NCBI GenBank assembly: GCA_025617745.1
Contig: CM046857.1
Span: forward strand, 30,305,514 to 30,369,513
Source of the DNA: Heliocidaris erythrogramma
Taxonomy: Eukaryota; Echinodermata; Echinoidea; Camarodonta; Echinometridae
Reading direction: 5' to 3'
Length of the DNA: 64,000 bases
Shown here piece after piece: positions 1 through 13,500 of this stretch. The notes under the pieces are model-generated. The model was not told the origin of the DNA and did not search any database. It saw only the letters and a list, made by a program, of their open reading frames with translations. Each line of letters opens with the position of its first letter. Positions within the stretch are counted from its first letter, which is position 1. Made by a program: the position numbers and the translations under genes.

Positions 1-410
1 CCGAAACTATCACCTTATACCTAACCCTAAAACACTACCCCTACTCCGAAACTATCAGCTTATACCTAACCCTAACACTACCCCTACACCGAAACTATCA
101 CCTTATACCTAACCCTAACACTACCCCTACACCGAAACTATCACCTTATACCTAACCCTAACACTACCCCTACACCGAAACTATCACCTTATACCTAACC
201 CTAATACTACCCCTACACCTATACTATCACCTTATACCTAACCCTAATACTACCCCTACACCTAAACTATCACCTTATACCTAACCCTAACACTACCCCT
301 ACACCGAAACTATCACCTTATACCTAACCCTAACACTACCCCTACACCGAAACTATCACCTTATACCTAACCCTAACACTACCCCTACACCTAAACTATC
401 ACCTTTTGCA
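1..410. repeat. 43-bp minisatellite with telomere-like words
   Basis: About nine and a half head-to-tail copies of a 43-bp unit begin with CCGAAACTATCACC and contain CCTAACCCTAA. Unit starts fall at 1, 46, 89, 132 and 175, so the period is 43 apart from a 45-bp first unit. Each copy carries CCCTAA, the complement of the animal telomere repeat. Because SUZ12 must continue to the left, this array is intronic and not a chromosome end. Confidence 0.9.
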
Positions 411-1009
411 ACCCTAACCCTACATCTTTGACGAAACGGATCTTAGAGCAATTGTCACTAGATTCAGGAGCATATGACAGACCATCTTAAAAAAATATAT
501 GTAACCATGTAGAGGTCTGATACTTTATATGGACCTATCACCAGCAACAACATACAATCTCTACATAGCCATCTAAGCTTATCCACAAAGAGGTGCTCAT
601 ATATACTGATTAAACTTTTAGTCACAAAACCTTTTTATTACTCACTGAACTGCCTGGGACCGCTTGGGCCGTTGAGTTTTTAACTGTGTAACAATACAGC
701 AAATGTATTGTAGGGGATATTGGGCGCTGAAATTTTGTGTGTGCTATCTTTACACATAATTCATTTTGAATCCGCATTGAAGCGATGCTTACTGTGGAAA
801 AATTTTGCGTACAGCAGAGAGTCTATGCCGCAAGATAGTTTACTGAGATATGGTTCAGTACAATACGCATAATCCTTACGTGCTAAAGGGTTAACCAAGG
901 CTAAAACTATGAGCATCACATGGCCTTGAAGCTTACCGCAACCAGCAATACCCTGCAATCCCACAAATTAAAGACAGACATATTGCATTTACACTCTATT
1001 TTAAATGAG
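411..1009. other. SUZ12 intron 7 sequence, no feature seen
   Basis: AT-rich non-coding sequence inside the intron that follows SUZ12 exon 7 on the minus strand. No gene or clear repeat boundary was recognised. Confidence 0.5.
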
Positions 1010-1214
1010 CAGTGGTACCTTGTTATAACAAACTCCTTATTAAAACTGGAGAAATTATGTTGTTAAATTGAAACCCTGTTATATCAGGACTAAAAGAAAA
1101 TAGAATACAAAGAAGTGGGACCAGCAAAACCACCTTGTTATAGCGACAGTGTTTTCCACTGTATATTTTAATATTATTATTGTTATATCAAACTTAGTAT
1201 TTCAGGTTCCACTG
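1010..1214. mobile_element. small Tc1/mariner-like (pogo-type) MITE
   Basis: The ends are CAGTGGTACCTTGTTATAAC on the left and, reverse-complemented, CAGTGGAACCTG on the right. A second family member lies at 21276-21453. The right end is followed by TA, as expected for a TA-target element; the left TA is not preserved. The family assignment rests only on the termini. Confidence 0.5.
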
Positions 1215-1330
1215 TATACATGTATTATGTTATGGAGATTTTTATTAAGTTCACTCTTCTTATTGGCAGAAGTGTTAAGACATGCAATCTTCATGTGAGA
1301 TCATTGACCCTTGACCCCAACTGAACTGAC

Positions 1331-1566
1331 CTTGCCATCTGAGATGGTTTCCCATGATGCAGCTTGATACCTGGTCTTGGTCTGAACCTCTTGTAATGTG
1401 AGTTCATAGCTCCCATCCAAGAGCTGACATCGGTTCTGTTTGTCAACCACCACCAGCTCAGAAGTAAATGTGGCAATGTGTTCATCTTCATGGAGCTGTG
1501 GCACTTGAGATGGTGGTGTGGTCGTATCCTTGTCTTTTAACCTTGTCATCACTTTCCTTCTCTTTG
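1331..1566 (-). CDS. SUZ12: SUZ12 exon 7 (end of C2-like region)
   Basis: This 236-nt exon encodes KRRKVMTRLK through QLLDGSYELTLQEV to WETISDGK. It matches human SUZ12 from the ARRKRNRED stretch to TWETILDGK. The donor is AAG/GTCAGT. The acceptor was chosen by frame: after exon 6 (phase 1) only the AG of GCAAG at 1568-1567 keeps the SUZ12 frame. The neighbouring CAG four bases upstream would lead to a stop after about 28 codons. The basic KRRK run resembles a nuclear-localisation patch. Confidence 0.9.
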
Positions 1567-4500
1567 CTTGCTGTCCATCTTAAAGACAAGAGTTTGTAAG
1601 ACAAGAGGCTGTAAGACAATAGTTTTTAAGACAAGAGGTCGTAATACATGAGGTTTGGGCCGGTATCAAATTTAATATTGCAAATCATGGTCTTCATGTA
1701 AAAAAAACTAAAAATGTCCATTGCCATGCAATGCGAATGTATCCCCCGGCACTGGCAGCGATTTTTGCATCATCCTTTTGTTCGAAGGAGGGACAAAGAA
1801 CCTCCCCTCCCTCAAACAAAAGGACGGCATAGAGATTGCCACCAGTGGCCCAGACTATTGTCAACACTAGGAGCAGCATCACCAAATCAATGTGTGTAGA
1901 TTAGAGTGTAGTGCATCTCAATAGAAAGTTCGAAAGAAATATGTCAAGAAATGTGACCTGCAGAGCGCACACAAGATATCCACTAAAAATATGACCTTTA
2001 ACCCTCCCTATAAAAGATGGACACTGGGGGCAGCATCAGCAAACACTAAAGATGTGTAGATTTTACTATAAAGACACACCTCCATATAAAATTTGAAAGA
2101 AATCCGTCAAGAAATATGGCAGATCGCACAAAAGACATGACCTTTGACCCTATACAGGATGGAACAATTAGGGCAGCATCACCAAAAAGTAAAGATGTGT
2201 AGATTGTACCAAGATAATCTCCATACAAAATTCGAAAGAAATCATCAAGAAATGTGGCCTGCAGAGTGCACTCACGCCATCCTCCAAAGTATGACCTTTG
2301 TCCCTATAAAAGACGGGACACTGGTGGTAGCATCACCAAAAACTATAGGTTTCTAGATTATACCAAGAGACACCTTCATGCAAAATTTGAACGAAATCCG
2401 TTGAGAAATGTCACCGCCAGAGTGCACACAAGAGTGCACACAAGAGTGCACACAAGGCATCTATAAAAATATGGCCATTGACCCTATAAAAGACGGGACA
2501 CTGGAGGCAGCATTACCAAAATCTATAAGCTTCTAGATTATACCAAAAGACACTTTCATGCAAAATTTGAACAAAATCTGTTTAGAAATGTGACCGCCAG
2601 AGCGCACAAACTATCCATAAAAATATGGCCTTTTACCCTATAAAAGACGGTACACTAGGGGCAGCATCACCAGAAATTATAGGTGTGTAGATTGTACCAA
2701 GATACACCTCCATACAAAATTTGGAAGAAATCCGTCAACGAATGTGGCAGTTAGAGGGCACACAAGAATGTGATGCGGCGGCGGCGTAACGCTGCTGAAT
2801 CCAAAGTAGTATCCTCCAGCATTCTGCCAGGGGATACAATAAAATAAATTGGTCATGCACGACACAATTCTTCAAGGAATCTTTCGAAGACAGTATTTCT
2901 TCATCAAACATTGTGATTATTTCTTACCTGAATCTGAATCTACATCTCCATTACAAAGGCTTCCATTAGGTAATCCTGGCACAGTAGGACAGGAAACCTG
3001 TATCAGGAGTCGGTAAGAGCGGACAGTGTGGCCATTGGAGTGGCTGAAGTAACTACTTGGTATCGTCAGCTCTTTGGATTCAGAAGATGTGCTAGTGGTG
3101 GCAGCAGTGGGATTGACAGGTATCTCACATTGACCAAGGGATACCTTCATAATGGGTAGACAGATGTCCTGAAAGAGATTCAAAGGAAAACCAAGAAGGT
3201 GCAAACAGATGGAGTCATAACAGACAGCTTCCTGTTGAAGCGAACTTTGATGCCCCCACAACAAACATGACAAATATGCGGTCTCTGAAAACATTCTTCC
3301 TAACGAGGAAACAAATCAAATTCTGTTTTATTGCATAACCATGGATACGTACAATGGAGGATTATGATAATAAGTTTTCGCAGACCCAAATGGAACTTCG
3401 AAAAAGTGCACAAGGTTCAAGCGAACATATTTAGTGCCAAAAATACCAGAACTGCAATGACAATTTCTTGACTGGCCGCATGTACCCACTACTTTGGTTG
3501 GCTATATTTCCTAGAGCCATCTTTCACGATAGTAATGAAATTTTAAAAATCAGAATTAAGCGGAAAGGTGTTAAAATTGCCCTTAAAGAGGCATACATTT
3601 GTGACACTTTTAAGGCTATACATGCATCTCAAATAATGTTCATCCTGAGGCAGAGGAATTTCAGAATGAAATCGAAATTATTTATATTAAAACTGCACAT
3701 TCACTTTCTGTGTTTGTTGATTTATGAATTTAACTGCGCATCACAAACATTCAAATTAAGCCTGAGTCGAATCGATTGGTTAGCCGGTGTTCGATCGAAG
3801 ACATTGAATCCCGAATACGTTTTGGCAAATTCGGTGCATCGATTTGTAGTCCGCCAGATTTTTGACTACCGTAGCCACCATGAAAAAATCAAATAAAAAA
3901 AGAAACTCTGTAACGTACAGCATATATACTAGCATAGAACGTGAAGGCAACTTCAAAGTTCAAACTGTTGGCTAACTTTCGCTAATTCGCTCGCGGAGGA
4001 CGTCGCGCTTTACCTGTGCTTTCTCTATGGAAAAATCGTTTTGTCGTTACGAACTGAAGTTTACGATAATTTTCTTGCACTCTCTCTGCATTGTCAATTT
4101 GACAATTGTATAATTGAACATGATAAATACGGGCATGAGTACGAGTGTTCCTACTTAATTCGCAATAACTAATATCACACTCTCATCAAATTGGCAATTA
4201 CTTCTGAATGATCTCTGAAGCTGAATGAAGTCGAGTCTATATTGAGCGACGAAAAGTTTATTTCGTATTGTTTTTTTTTTTGGCATCGAACAAACGTGTT
4301 CCATTCAGCTCTCCAAAGACAAAGTAAGATTATTAATTCTTTGAATTTGAATCATTGTCGGGTGTGTCGACAATGAGCATCGCTTCGTGCAACACTAGTG
4401 ATATTTTGGCTAGCCATACGGACTAGAAACTTAAGATTTTGGCTCGTCCGCTGTGATTTTTACTAGCCATTGGCTAGCGGGCTATCGTTAATTTCGAGCA

Positions 4501-7500
4501 GCGAGAGCCCATACATATGCCCGGTCACCGGTGCATGGTGCATGCACTGCGTGCAACTTAACTGTGTGCAACTCTGTTTTCACCGCACATCATTTATCGA
4601 TTAACCGGTATTCGATCGAATCAAAGCCGTCGAATCCCGGTTTATGAAATATTCGATATGACTCAGGCTTAATTCAAATGTCAAAACATCTCTTAATCTT
4701 TCCCGTTTACTTTGGCGGTGTCAGACATCGACATCAAAGAATCAAGGCAGTTAATTAATTCAATTGTACATCCTTTATAATCTGCCAGGTGTTTGCATTA
4801 ATTAACGTTAGTCAAATTGAAATTTCTTATGTATTTTACAAAAAACAAAACAAAAAATCCAAGGAATACAGCGACCTAGCAATATTTTTTTGCTGAAATT
4901 TTGAACATTCCTATTTTGGGGGCGCGAAATAAATGAAAACCCTGAAGAAATACATTTGAGGAATTTAGTAAGGCCATTGCAAGGCAAATTTATGATTTCT
5001 TTTGAATGTTCTGTAGGCCAACCTTGAAAGCGCTTTTTATCGGGGCGCAAAATTTAACACGCTCCTGCCTTATGCAGGGAAGGCAAAGCAACTAGAGTCA
5101 ATTAATGGTTAACACTTTAAAAAAGCCTTTTGGGGCGCGAAATAGCTAGATCTTGAACGTAATTATGCGAGTGAGCAAAGCGACCGAGCTTTAGAACATT
5201 TTCACATTACATACCCTATAAAACACAATTTCTCACGCAATTTGTCCTTGACTGGGGCGCAAATATCCGTAAAAGACCATTACATTTTTATTTCTCCCCC
5301 TTTTCTTTCTCTCTTTTGCGCCCCCCCTTCAAGTGCCGCCCGGGCACATGTCCCCTCTGCCCCCCCCCCCCCCCCTTGGAAATACGCCACTGAGGATGGG
5401 TAGACAGATGTCCTGAAATAGATTCAACTGAAAATCTTAGCATTCTATCCCACATTGTTCAAGGGATAACCTTCATTAAAGACCTCAGCCTGACCAAATT
5501 TTGAAATATACCCTTTATTCATCCATGGGGAGCTATATATTTTCTGAACAAATTGAAACCAACTTCATGAGATTCCGTTTCCTGTGGAATGAGTAACAGC
5601 GTCCCGAATGTTGAGCCCCGGTGGTTTGGGCCCGGTGGTTTGGGCCCCGTCTCTGAGGAACGCTACTTCGCGGGGGGGGGGGGGGGGGGGTGAAAATTTG
5701 ATGACGACATATCGTGTAGACGCACTCGGAGCTGTATACATGACATGTCGTCACACGTCTAGCGACCCCCTGCAGTGTTACGCCATAGGGAGGGGGTGGA
5801 CCAAAAAAATTATCTTTTTTATTTTTTATGGATAAACGGAGACTAAAATTTATGAATAACCAGGGTAATTATATTCTTTGTTTACTAAGCTTTACGTCAA
5901 TATATGGTTGTTTTGGGTCAGGCTGAGGTCTTTAAGGATAAAAATGTCCTAAGAGAAATTTAATTGAAAATAGCTTGACTGAATAGCTCATTATGAATTT
6001 CATATAAAAGTTCAGTTTGCTTTAAAAGTTATCACAGTTTTCTATAGTTCAAAATCAGACAAACTGTGCACCAATTTGAGAGATAATGCTACTGAATGGA
6101 CATTGTTTATCACTGACAGAAGGGATTGCTCTAAACACTTGTCTAAAATATCAATCATGACAGGATGAGGTGTAATACATATCATTGAATGTGTTTTTAA
6201 AAGAAGTATCATAAAACACACAGTAAACGTAGAACATGAAATTCCTGCTACACTTTATTGCATTAGCATTAAAAGATACGATACAAAACAACCTTTGCGG
6301 TATAAATTAGATGGAGCTTAATTTCACATCTTCATAATAATATCACTGATTACAATTCCATTTATAATCTTACCTTCCTCCTTTTGTGACATACTTTGAG
6401 TAGAATCAGTTCAACAGTAGCTTTGTTATTCTCCATATGAGATGTTTCTCCTGTCAAAAGAAAATTAGGGATATTATTATTATTTCCCTTGAAAGAAAGG
6501 AAGTCTTATTCTTTTACTCAAATATAACACTTTCAAGAATGTGTATTTACATGTACACTCATTAAACAATAAATGTAGCATACACGTATGTGCAGCTCAT
6601 GGGTTTGGTGTTCCAAGCATGATACACAGAAGAAATATCAAACAAGTTCTTTTTCTTCAAAGTTGCATTCATAAACTGAAAAATTACATCAACATGAATA
6701 AATCTGCAAGCCTACATTTGTCCATTATGGAGATATTAGCTTGGGATTCTATGACTAATCAAGACTGAGACAAAGAACAGATAGGTGAAATGCATACAAA
6801 GACATATGGAACTAGATGAATCTTCGCGTGCGGTCGAATTTATGCCTCCGCCATCACCAAATTGGAAATGGATGGCATACATGTACATGTACACTCTAAA
6901 AAGGATTGGTCCAACAAATTTACAAATCTTTTCACTTAAAAAGCACAGGAGACAGACAGAAAACTCATTTCATTTCCATCCCGTACAAATAAAAAACTTA
7001 CCATTGATGACTAACAATCATCAAATACACCAAGGAAATAGATATTTTATAGCAAATAGACCACTGTCCCCTTGAAATTTCTAAAATAGGTAGGCCTAGA
7101 CTCCATACATCATGAACCATTTTCATGTATATAATGACCTCTATGACCTTTGAACTTTGACCTTGAGACCCTAAAATCTAATCCGTTCATCGTCCCTCAC
7201 ATATGCATACATGGGCCAAGTTAGAAGCTGATCCGTCAAACAGTTCTGAAGTTATTGCAAGAACGAACCATTTTTATGTACATAATGACCTCTGTGACCT
7301 TTGACCTTTGACCTTGAACCCCCAAAATCTAATCAGTTCATCGTCCCTCCCATATGCATACATGGGCCAAGTTACAAACTGATAAAAAAAAAATGGTTTT
7401 GAAGTTATCGCGAGAACGAACCATTTTTATGTACATAATGACCTCTGTGACCTTTGACCTTTGACCTTGAGACCCCAAAATCTAATCAGTTCATCGTCCC

Positions 7501-10500
7501 TCCCATATGCATACATGGGCCAAGTTACAAACTGATAAAAAAAAACGGTTTTGAAGTTATCGCGAGAACGAAAAGGGGACGGACGGACATACGACCGACG
7601 GATGGACGACCCAAAATCATAATGCCTCCGGCACCACCTACGGTGGGCGGAGGCATAAAAACAGCAAATACATCCACACATATATATCTAAAACATGGGT
7701 CACATTTGTCATTAAAGATACAGCCCAGAGCGACATGTATGAGCATACTCACATGTATGTACACAATACATTAGGGTATCTTTCATTCAAAATCTCATCG
7801 CTGTTATCATTACTGTCATGTAATGTGACCCACACAAGCAATAAAAGAGGAACAATATTTCAATACAAATATATTAATACAATGAATCCTTTATGTATGT
7901 AAATGCTTATATTCTACACATGTACTTATCTTGAATATTTCTATAAATCAACCAGTTAATCATAAGTTTGTTTCCTTCTTTTGAAAATGATAACAAAATA
8001 ACCATCTACAAAATGGTTGGCTGCCACTTGAGACAAGATGTACTTACCATTCCAGCTTAAATGGTTGAAAGTTAATTTCAGGTACTTTCCACTATGGCTG
8101 CGAGGAATATGAAAGAAACAGTATGTTAAAATGAAACTTAATCACACAGCAAGTTGCCTACTGTATACAAAGTGGGGATAGACAAACACAATATATATGT
8201 TTTCCAAATGGTTCATGAAAAGAAATAACAAATATTTTCAAAATTATTCCTCAGTATTAAATAGAGTGTACAAAAAGAAAATCAACAAAGGGACACAAAA
8301 TTAATCATCCATAACCATTAAAACATGATCCAAAAGTCGATAAACTATGTTTGATGTGTAAATAATCTACATCTAATCACAATCCCACTAATTACATGCA
8401 TCATTTATTATTATCTTATAAACCTGGTGATTATTTCAAATTCCTCTGTCACACATTATTTAAGAACAGGGTGGGGAAAAGCCGATTTATTTGATTTTAC
8501 AAATTGATGATTTGATATATTATTTTAGTTATAGCCCTAAATATTGCTCTTATAAAAGAGAAACAGATTATTTTGGTAGATCTAATATCAGACATTATTT
8601 GGAGTAAAAAAAACTCTCACTTGGATGAATTTTTTAGCCAAAAAATGATTGAGTAATTTGTTTTGGCCACATCAACAACAAATTTACTTAAGTTGTTCTA
8701 ATGAAAGTTATCTAAATTGTGATTTAAATAGCCTTGATCAAATAGTTTCAACCCTGTTTAAGAGTAAGATTTTCAAAGCAACCATAACCAAAAAAAGAAG
8801 AGTACCTTGCTACTTGTTTGCCTTCTTTCATCTTATTCTCCTTCATCTCTAACAGACTATCCACTGAAAAACTTTTCTTTCCTTGCTTCTTCTTCAGCAT
8901 GTAGGTTAATGTACGTCTCAAGAATACAGGCTGTATAAACAGAGACTTCCATTGATTACACAAGTACATATATAAAGTTTGAACAGTAATTGAGCATATG
9001 GTTGAAGCCAAGCAGGAGATCCTGGTGTACACTAGATGATATAGCTCTTGAAAGCTCTCAAAGAAGTCTAATAATTTATAAAATGCCTCTGGAAAAAAAA
9101 AAACAACAATAAAATATATCAACATGGTTCTGAGCAATCTCACTTTTGCAATTTCTTGTAAAAAGAGCTCCTGTTACCACAAAGTTCTTGTTAAACTGGC
9201 TCAGGAACTACATGTACAGGTACATGTGTACAACCCAGAGATGCAGCAATTTTCTTTTTAAATTGTGAGAAATGCCATGGTTCCTCTCTTTCTGTTGTCC
9301 TCACATTAAATTAAATTCATACAAGAAAGGAACATATACATGTATCTAGCACAAGAGTTGAAGTTCATTTCAATTTCACAATTTCTATCTCAGTAGGTAT
9401 GTTGTAGGTCCAAATAATAATTTTAACATGAAATAAAAAATAGAGTTGACTCTATATCATTTGAATATAATTAAAATATTTCTTTATTTCAATAAAGACA
9501 CTCATATCATTCATACATATTACTCAGTGGAATTTACAAAAATTACAGAACAAATCAAAATATAACAATGCATGAGTGTGGAAACAAGGCAAAAGACTTA
9601 ATGGAGCGGCCACCAAAAAGGTTACCAACGACATCATAAAAAAAAAAAAAACATATCAAAAATATAATCACAATAGAAAAACCAAAGCATAAACAAAATC
9701 AAACTGAGCAGTACTAATTTAGAAAAATTGTAGTAGGACCTCAAGTAATACTTAATCTCATCTTTCAAAGAAAATGTCAAATTCTAATGCTGTACATTCA
9801 AAAGTTCATGTGCAATTGCTTTACCAGAGGAAGGAGGGGGAGGATTCAAAGACTAGGTCTCAAAGACTTTAAATCCATCCCTAACTAAACACAACTTATG
9901 GAGGGTTGAAGAAATCAATGAACTTATTATACACTACTATATTCTACTCTTGAAACTGTTTCCTTAGCCATAGTAATTTTAAAGCTCATATAAAGTATTG
10001 GTTGCGAAAAGGAAATTGGAAAGAAACATGTTAAATATACACTGCCCTCCAATAGTTTGGGTACACCTGTATTCAGAACTGATTTTTCACAATCACCCAC
10101 ATTTCTTTTATCAGATACATTTATTGTCAACACTGCAAAAATTTGGTATCAAACTGAAGGGTAGACATCAGCCTTCAATTAGATACCAGTCTCAGGGGGC
10201 AGTCATGTGTTAAAAAGGCAACCTACCCCAAAACATATCATTTCTAGCGCAATTAGAAGGTCACTGGTTTCGGTCAGTTGTGCCAGCATTTTTGCCCTTT
10301 TGGCATTCTACAAAATCTGACCTTCATTTGTAATGAATATTACATCTTTATTGACTAATATACATTAATCAATCCTTTACTCATGCAGAAAACTAATATT
10401 TGAATCACATTAATATTATAGGATCACCGCAATGCTTTTTGTTTTATTTTTTCTCATGGGAAATCATATTTTGTTGTTTATTCTTTGCATTTGTGTTACT

Positions 10501-13500
10501 TCTGCAAGGAAAATAATGCCTAAATGAATAATACTTTGTCATGAGATGGACATTTCTTTATTTGTCAGTTTTACATGTATTTAATGACGTTTCGAATTAT
10601 ATGTTAATTGAACACTACGTACCCCAAAATCCAATCAGATCGTCTTCTTATGGTGTTACATACTAGCACTAAGTTTGCAGTTCATACCTCAAATGGTTCT
10701 TGAATTCTAGAATGAGGCTATCACCTGAAATTTCGAAATTGGCCTCTGTGATCTTGACCTTTGACCTACAATGTAGGTACCCCAAAATCTAATCAGATCG
10801 TCATCTTACGGTGTTACATACTAGCACTAAGTTTGAAGTTCATACCTCAAATGGTTCTTGAGTTCTAGAACGAGGCTAACACATGAAATTTCAGAAATTG
10901 ACCTCTGTGACCTTGACCTTTGACCTATGTACCCCAAAATCTAATCAGATCGTCTTCCTATGGTGATATACATATACATGTACATGTATACTGGCTCCAA
11001 GTTTGAAGTTCATACATGTACCTCGTGTCGAGAACGAGGCTAACTCCTGAGATTACAGAAATTGACCTCAGTGACCTTGACCTTTGACCTATGTACCCCA
11101 AAATCTAATCAGATTGCCTTCCTATGGTGATACATGTACATACTAGCACCAAGTTTGAAGTTCATACCTCATGCGGTTCTTTAGTTATCGCTAGAACAAG
11201 AAAGTGGGACGGACGGACAACCCAAAAACATAATGCCTCCGGCACCACCTTCGGTGGGCGGAGGCATAAAAAAGAAAACAAAAAGCATTGTGATGATCCC
11301 AAAATACTGATGTATTTCAAATATTAGTTTTCTGCATAAGTAAAGAATTGATTAATGTATATTAGTCAATAAAGATGTAATATTCATCTGTACAAACGAG
11401 GGTCAGATTTTGTAGAATGCCCAAAGCTGACCAAAACTGACCAAAGCCAGTGACCTTCTTATTGCGCTGGAAATGATAGTTCCGGGGGGAGGGGGAGGGG
11501 GGAGGGGGTATACATGTAGGTTGCGATTTTAAACGCATGATTGGCCCGAAACACTTTTTCATATGTTAGACTGGTATCAACGTGAAGGCTGATGTCTACC
11601 CTTCAAACTGATACCAAATTGTTACAGTTTCACATACATGTATCTGATGATAAAATAAATGTGGGTGATTGTGAAAAATCAGTTCTGATTCAGGTGTACC
11701 CAAACTTTTGGAGGCCAGTGTACATGTAGTCTCATGTTGTTCTCCTTGTTTTTTAAGAGATCATTTGGTATTCCATCTGATTTCCAGTGAAACTCAGAGT
11801 ACCTAAATGTAAATATCTGTAAGGAACCACTAGAGTACCATATCAGGTCCTTTCCACCCCGATGGCTGCCCGCAGAGCAATCTTGGGGCTTCGCATAGAG
11901 ACAGCATGTGTGTCACTGTGTGTAGCTGCTCAGGTGTGTGTGTGTGTAGAGTATACATGTAGTACATACAGTACTGCCATTGTTGGGAGTTTACGTGCCT
12001 GGTCCAGCATACAAATTATTTTTTACCTCTATTTGTTTTATATTAAAATTTAGGTGGTGAAATCTTCAGTGTCTTAGTATTATGAGTATCTTGCTCTTTA
12101 TCAATAAAAATCAAAGAAATCTGACTAATCTTTTTTGAAGGCTTACCAAAACTCTACAATACCTTTAATACTCTGAAAATGATTTCAATTTTACAGGACA
12201 ATTTAAACAAATGCAGACCTACATGTGCAATATGCATGGAAAGGCTTGCTACGAGCACAGAATGTTTTACAATAATGACAGACAACAAATAAGAAGACTC
12301 ACAAGTGAACTTACATGTAATTATTATCCTTCCCATGGCGGAATTTAAGAGCCAAAATCTTATTTTTTCAAGACACTTCATAAAATTTGACCCAATTTGA
12401 AAGTTTGTTGAGCCCGACAATTATTTACTTATGCGTGTTTGCATAAACTATAAAGACCCTTCAAATGTACAAGGCTAAACAATGGATACGCACACCAAAT
12501 GCACTTTGCAAATAAATTTTTTTTTGCTGTTGTTGACAAAATATAGAATAAAATTTTCTAAAGCTACATGTATCAGTGAAGTCTAAGGAATATCTAGTTA
12601 AGGATAAGAAATTGTGAAACTACAATAATCCAACACAAATTGGCAACTACAGAATTATCTCACAAACATGATTCCCAACTGCTCCATACATGGATAAATT
12701 TCTCTTTTCTCTGAAGAAAATTTCTAAATATAGCTATGCCCTTTGTAACTTTAGACTCAAGCTTTTACATGTACAGCACACCTCAATTGGGAGAGGTGTT
12801 GCACACAAGTTAAAGCAATTTACATATGTACATGTATAATAATTTTCCAAATTTGTAACTTTCTACTCCTTGAGTGAGTTTTCCTAATATAAAAACTATC
12901 ATTGATCCGTTTATCTAATTTTTCCACTTTTATTACTTTAAAAAAAACCCATCTTTAAAAAAAACCCATCTTAATATCAAGATAAATATTCCTCTTTAAA
13001 TTTTTAATCAATAGAAGAGTAACAAAATAAAGACTGTAACTTACCGATATCTTGTGCCTTGCAGCCAGAAAACGGTAGATTTGAGTTGGTTCTGAAAAGA
13101 GAACATTGATAAACTGTGTTAAAAAAAAGTTTGTAGATTATTATTACTACAGTGCATTCATACCAATATATGTTCATGTAAATCAAACACTTTCAAAAGG
13201 ATAAGAGAGATTTAAATAGACTGTTTAAAAATAAGCACAAGTATATGGACATGCATATGCCTACATGTACTTTCCACTTAACACTAGACAGGGTATAGTG
13301 TAAATGTATAATACTAAAATTCTTTTACTTACGTGTCTGTCATGTCACTAAAGCATTTTGTTTGAGTGCATTTTGTCTGTACATCAATATTTCAATGATA
13401 TTCTATTTTGTTCCATAAATCATTTAAAACAGTACATGTACATTAATGTGTCATGTGATTGACCAAAACACATACCAATTAAGAGAATCATTCAGACTAC

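Noticed and set aside
1-410. Chromosome end (telomere or subtelomere)
   Set aside because: The array is not pure CCCTAA, and SUZ12 needs downstream exons further left, so it is interstitial unless the assembly is wrong.
3468-3896. A 142-codon open frame in SUZ12 intron 5
   Set aside because: It runs from unique intron sequence into the end of a DNA transposon, has no domain, and its tail recurs in the inverted transposon copy at 25469-25608.
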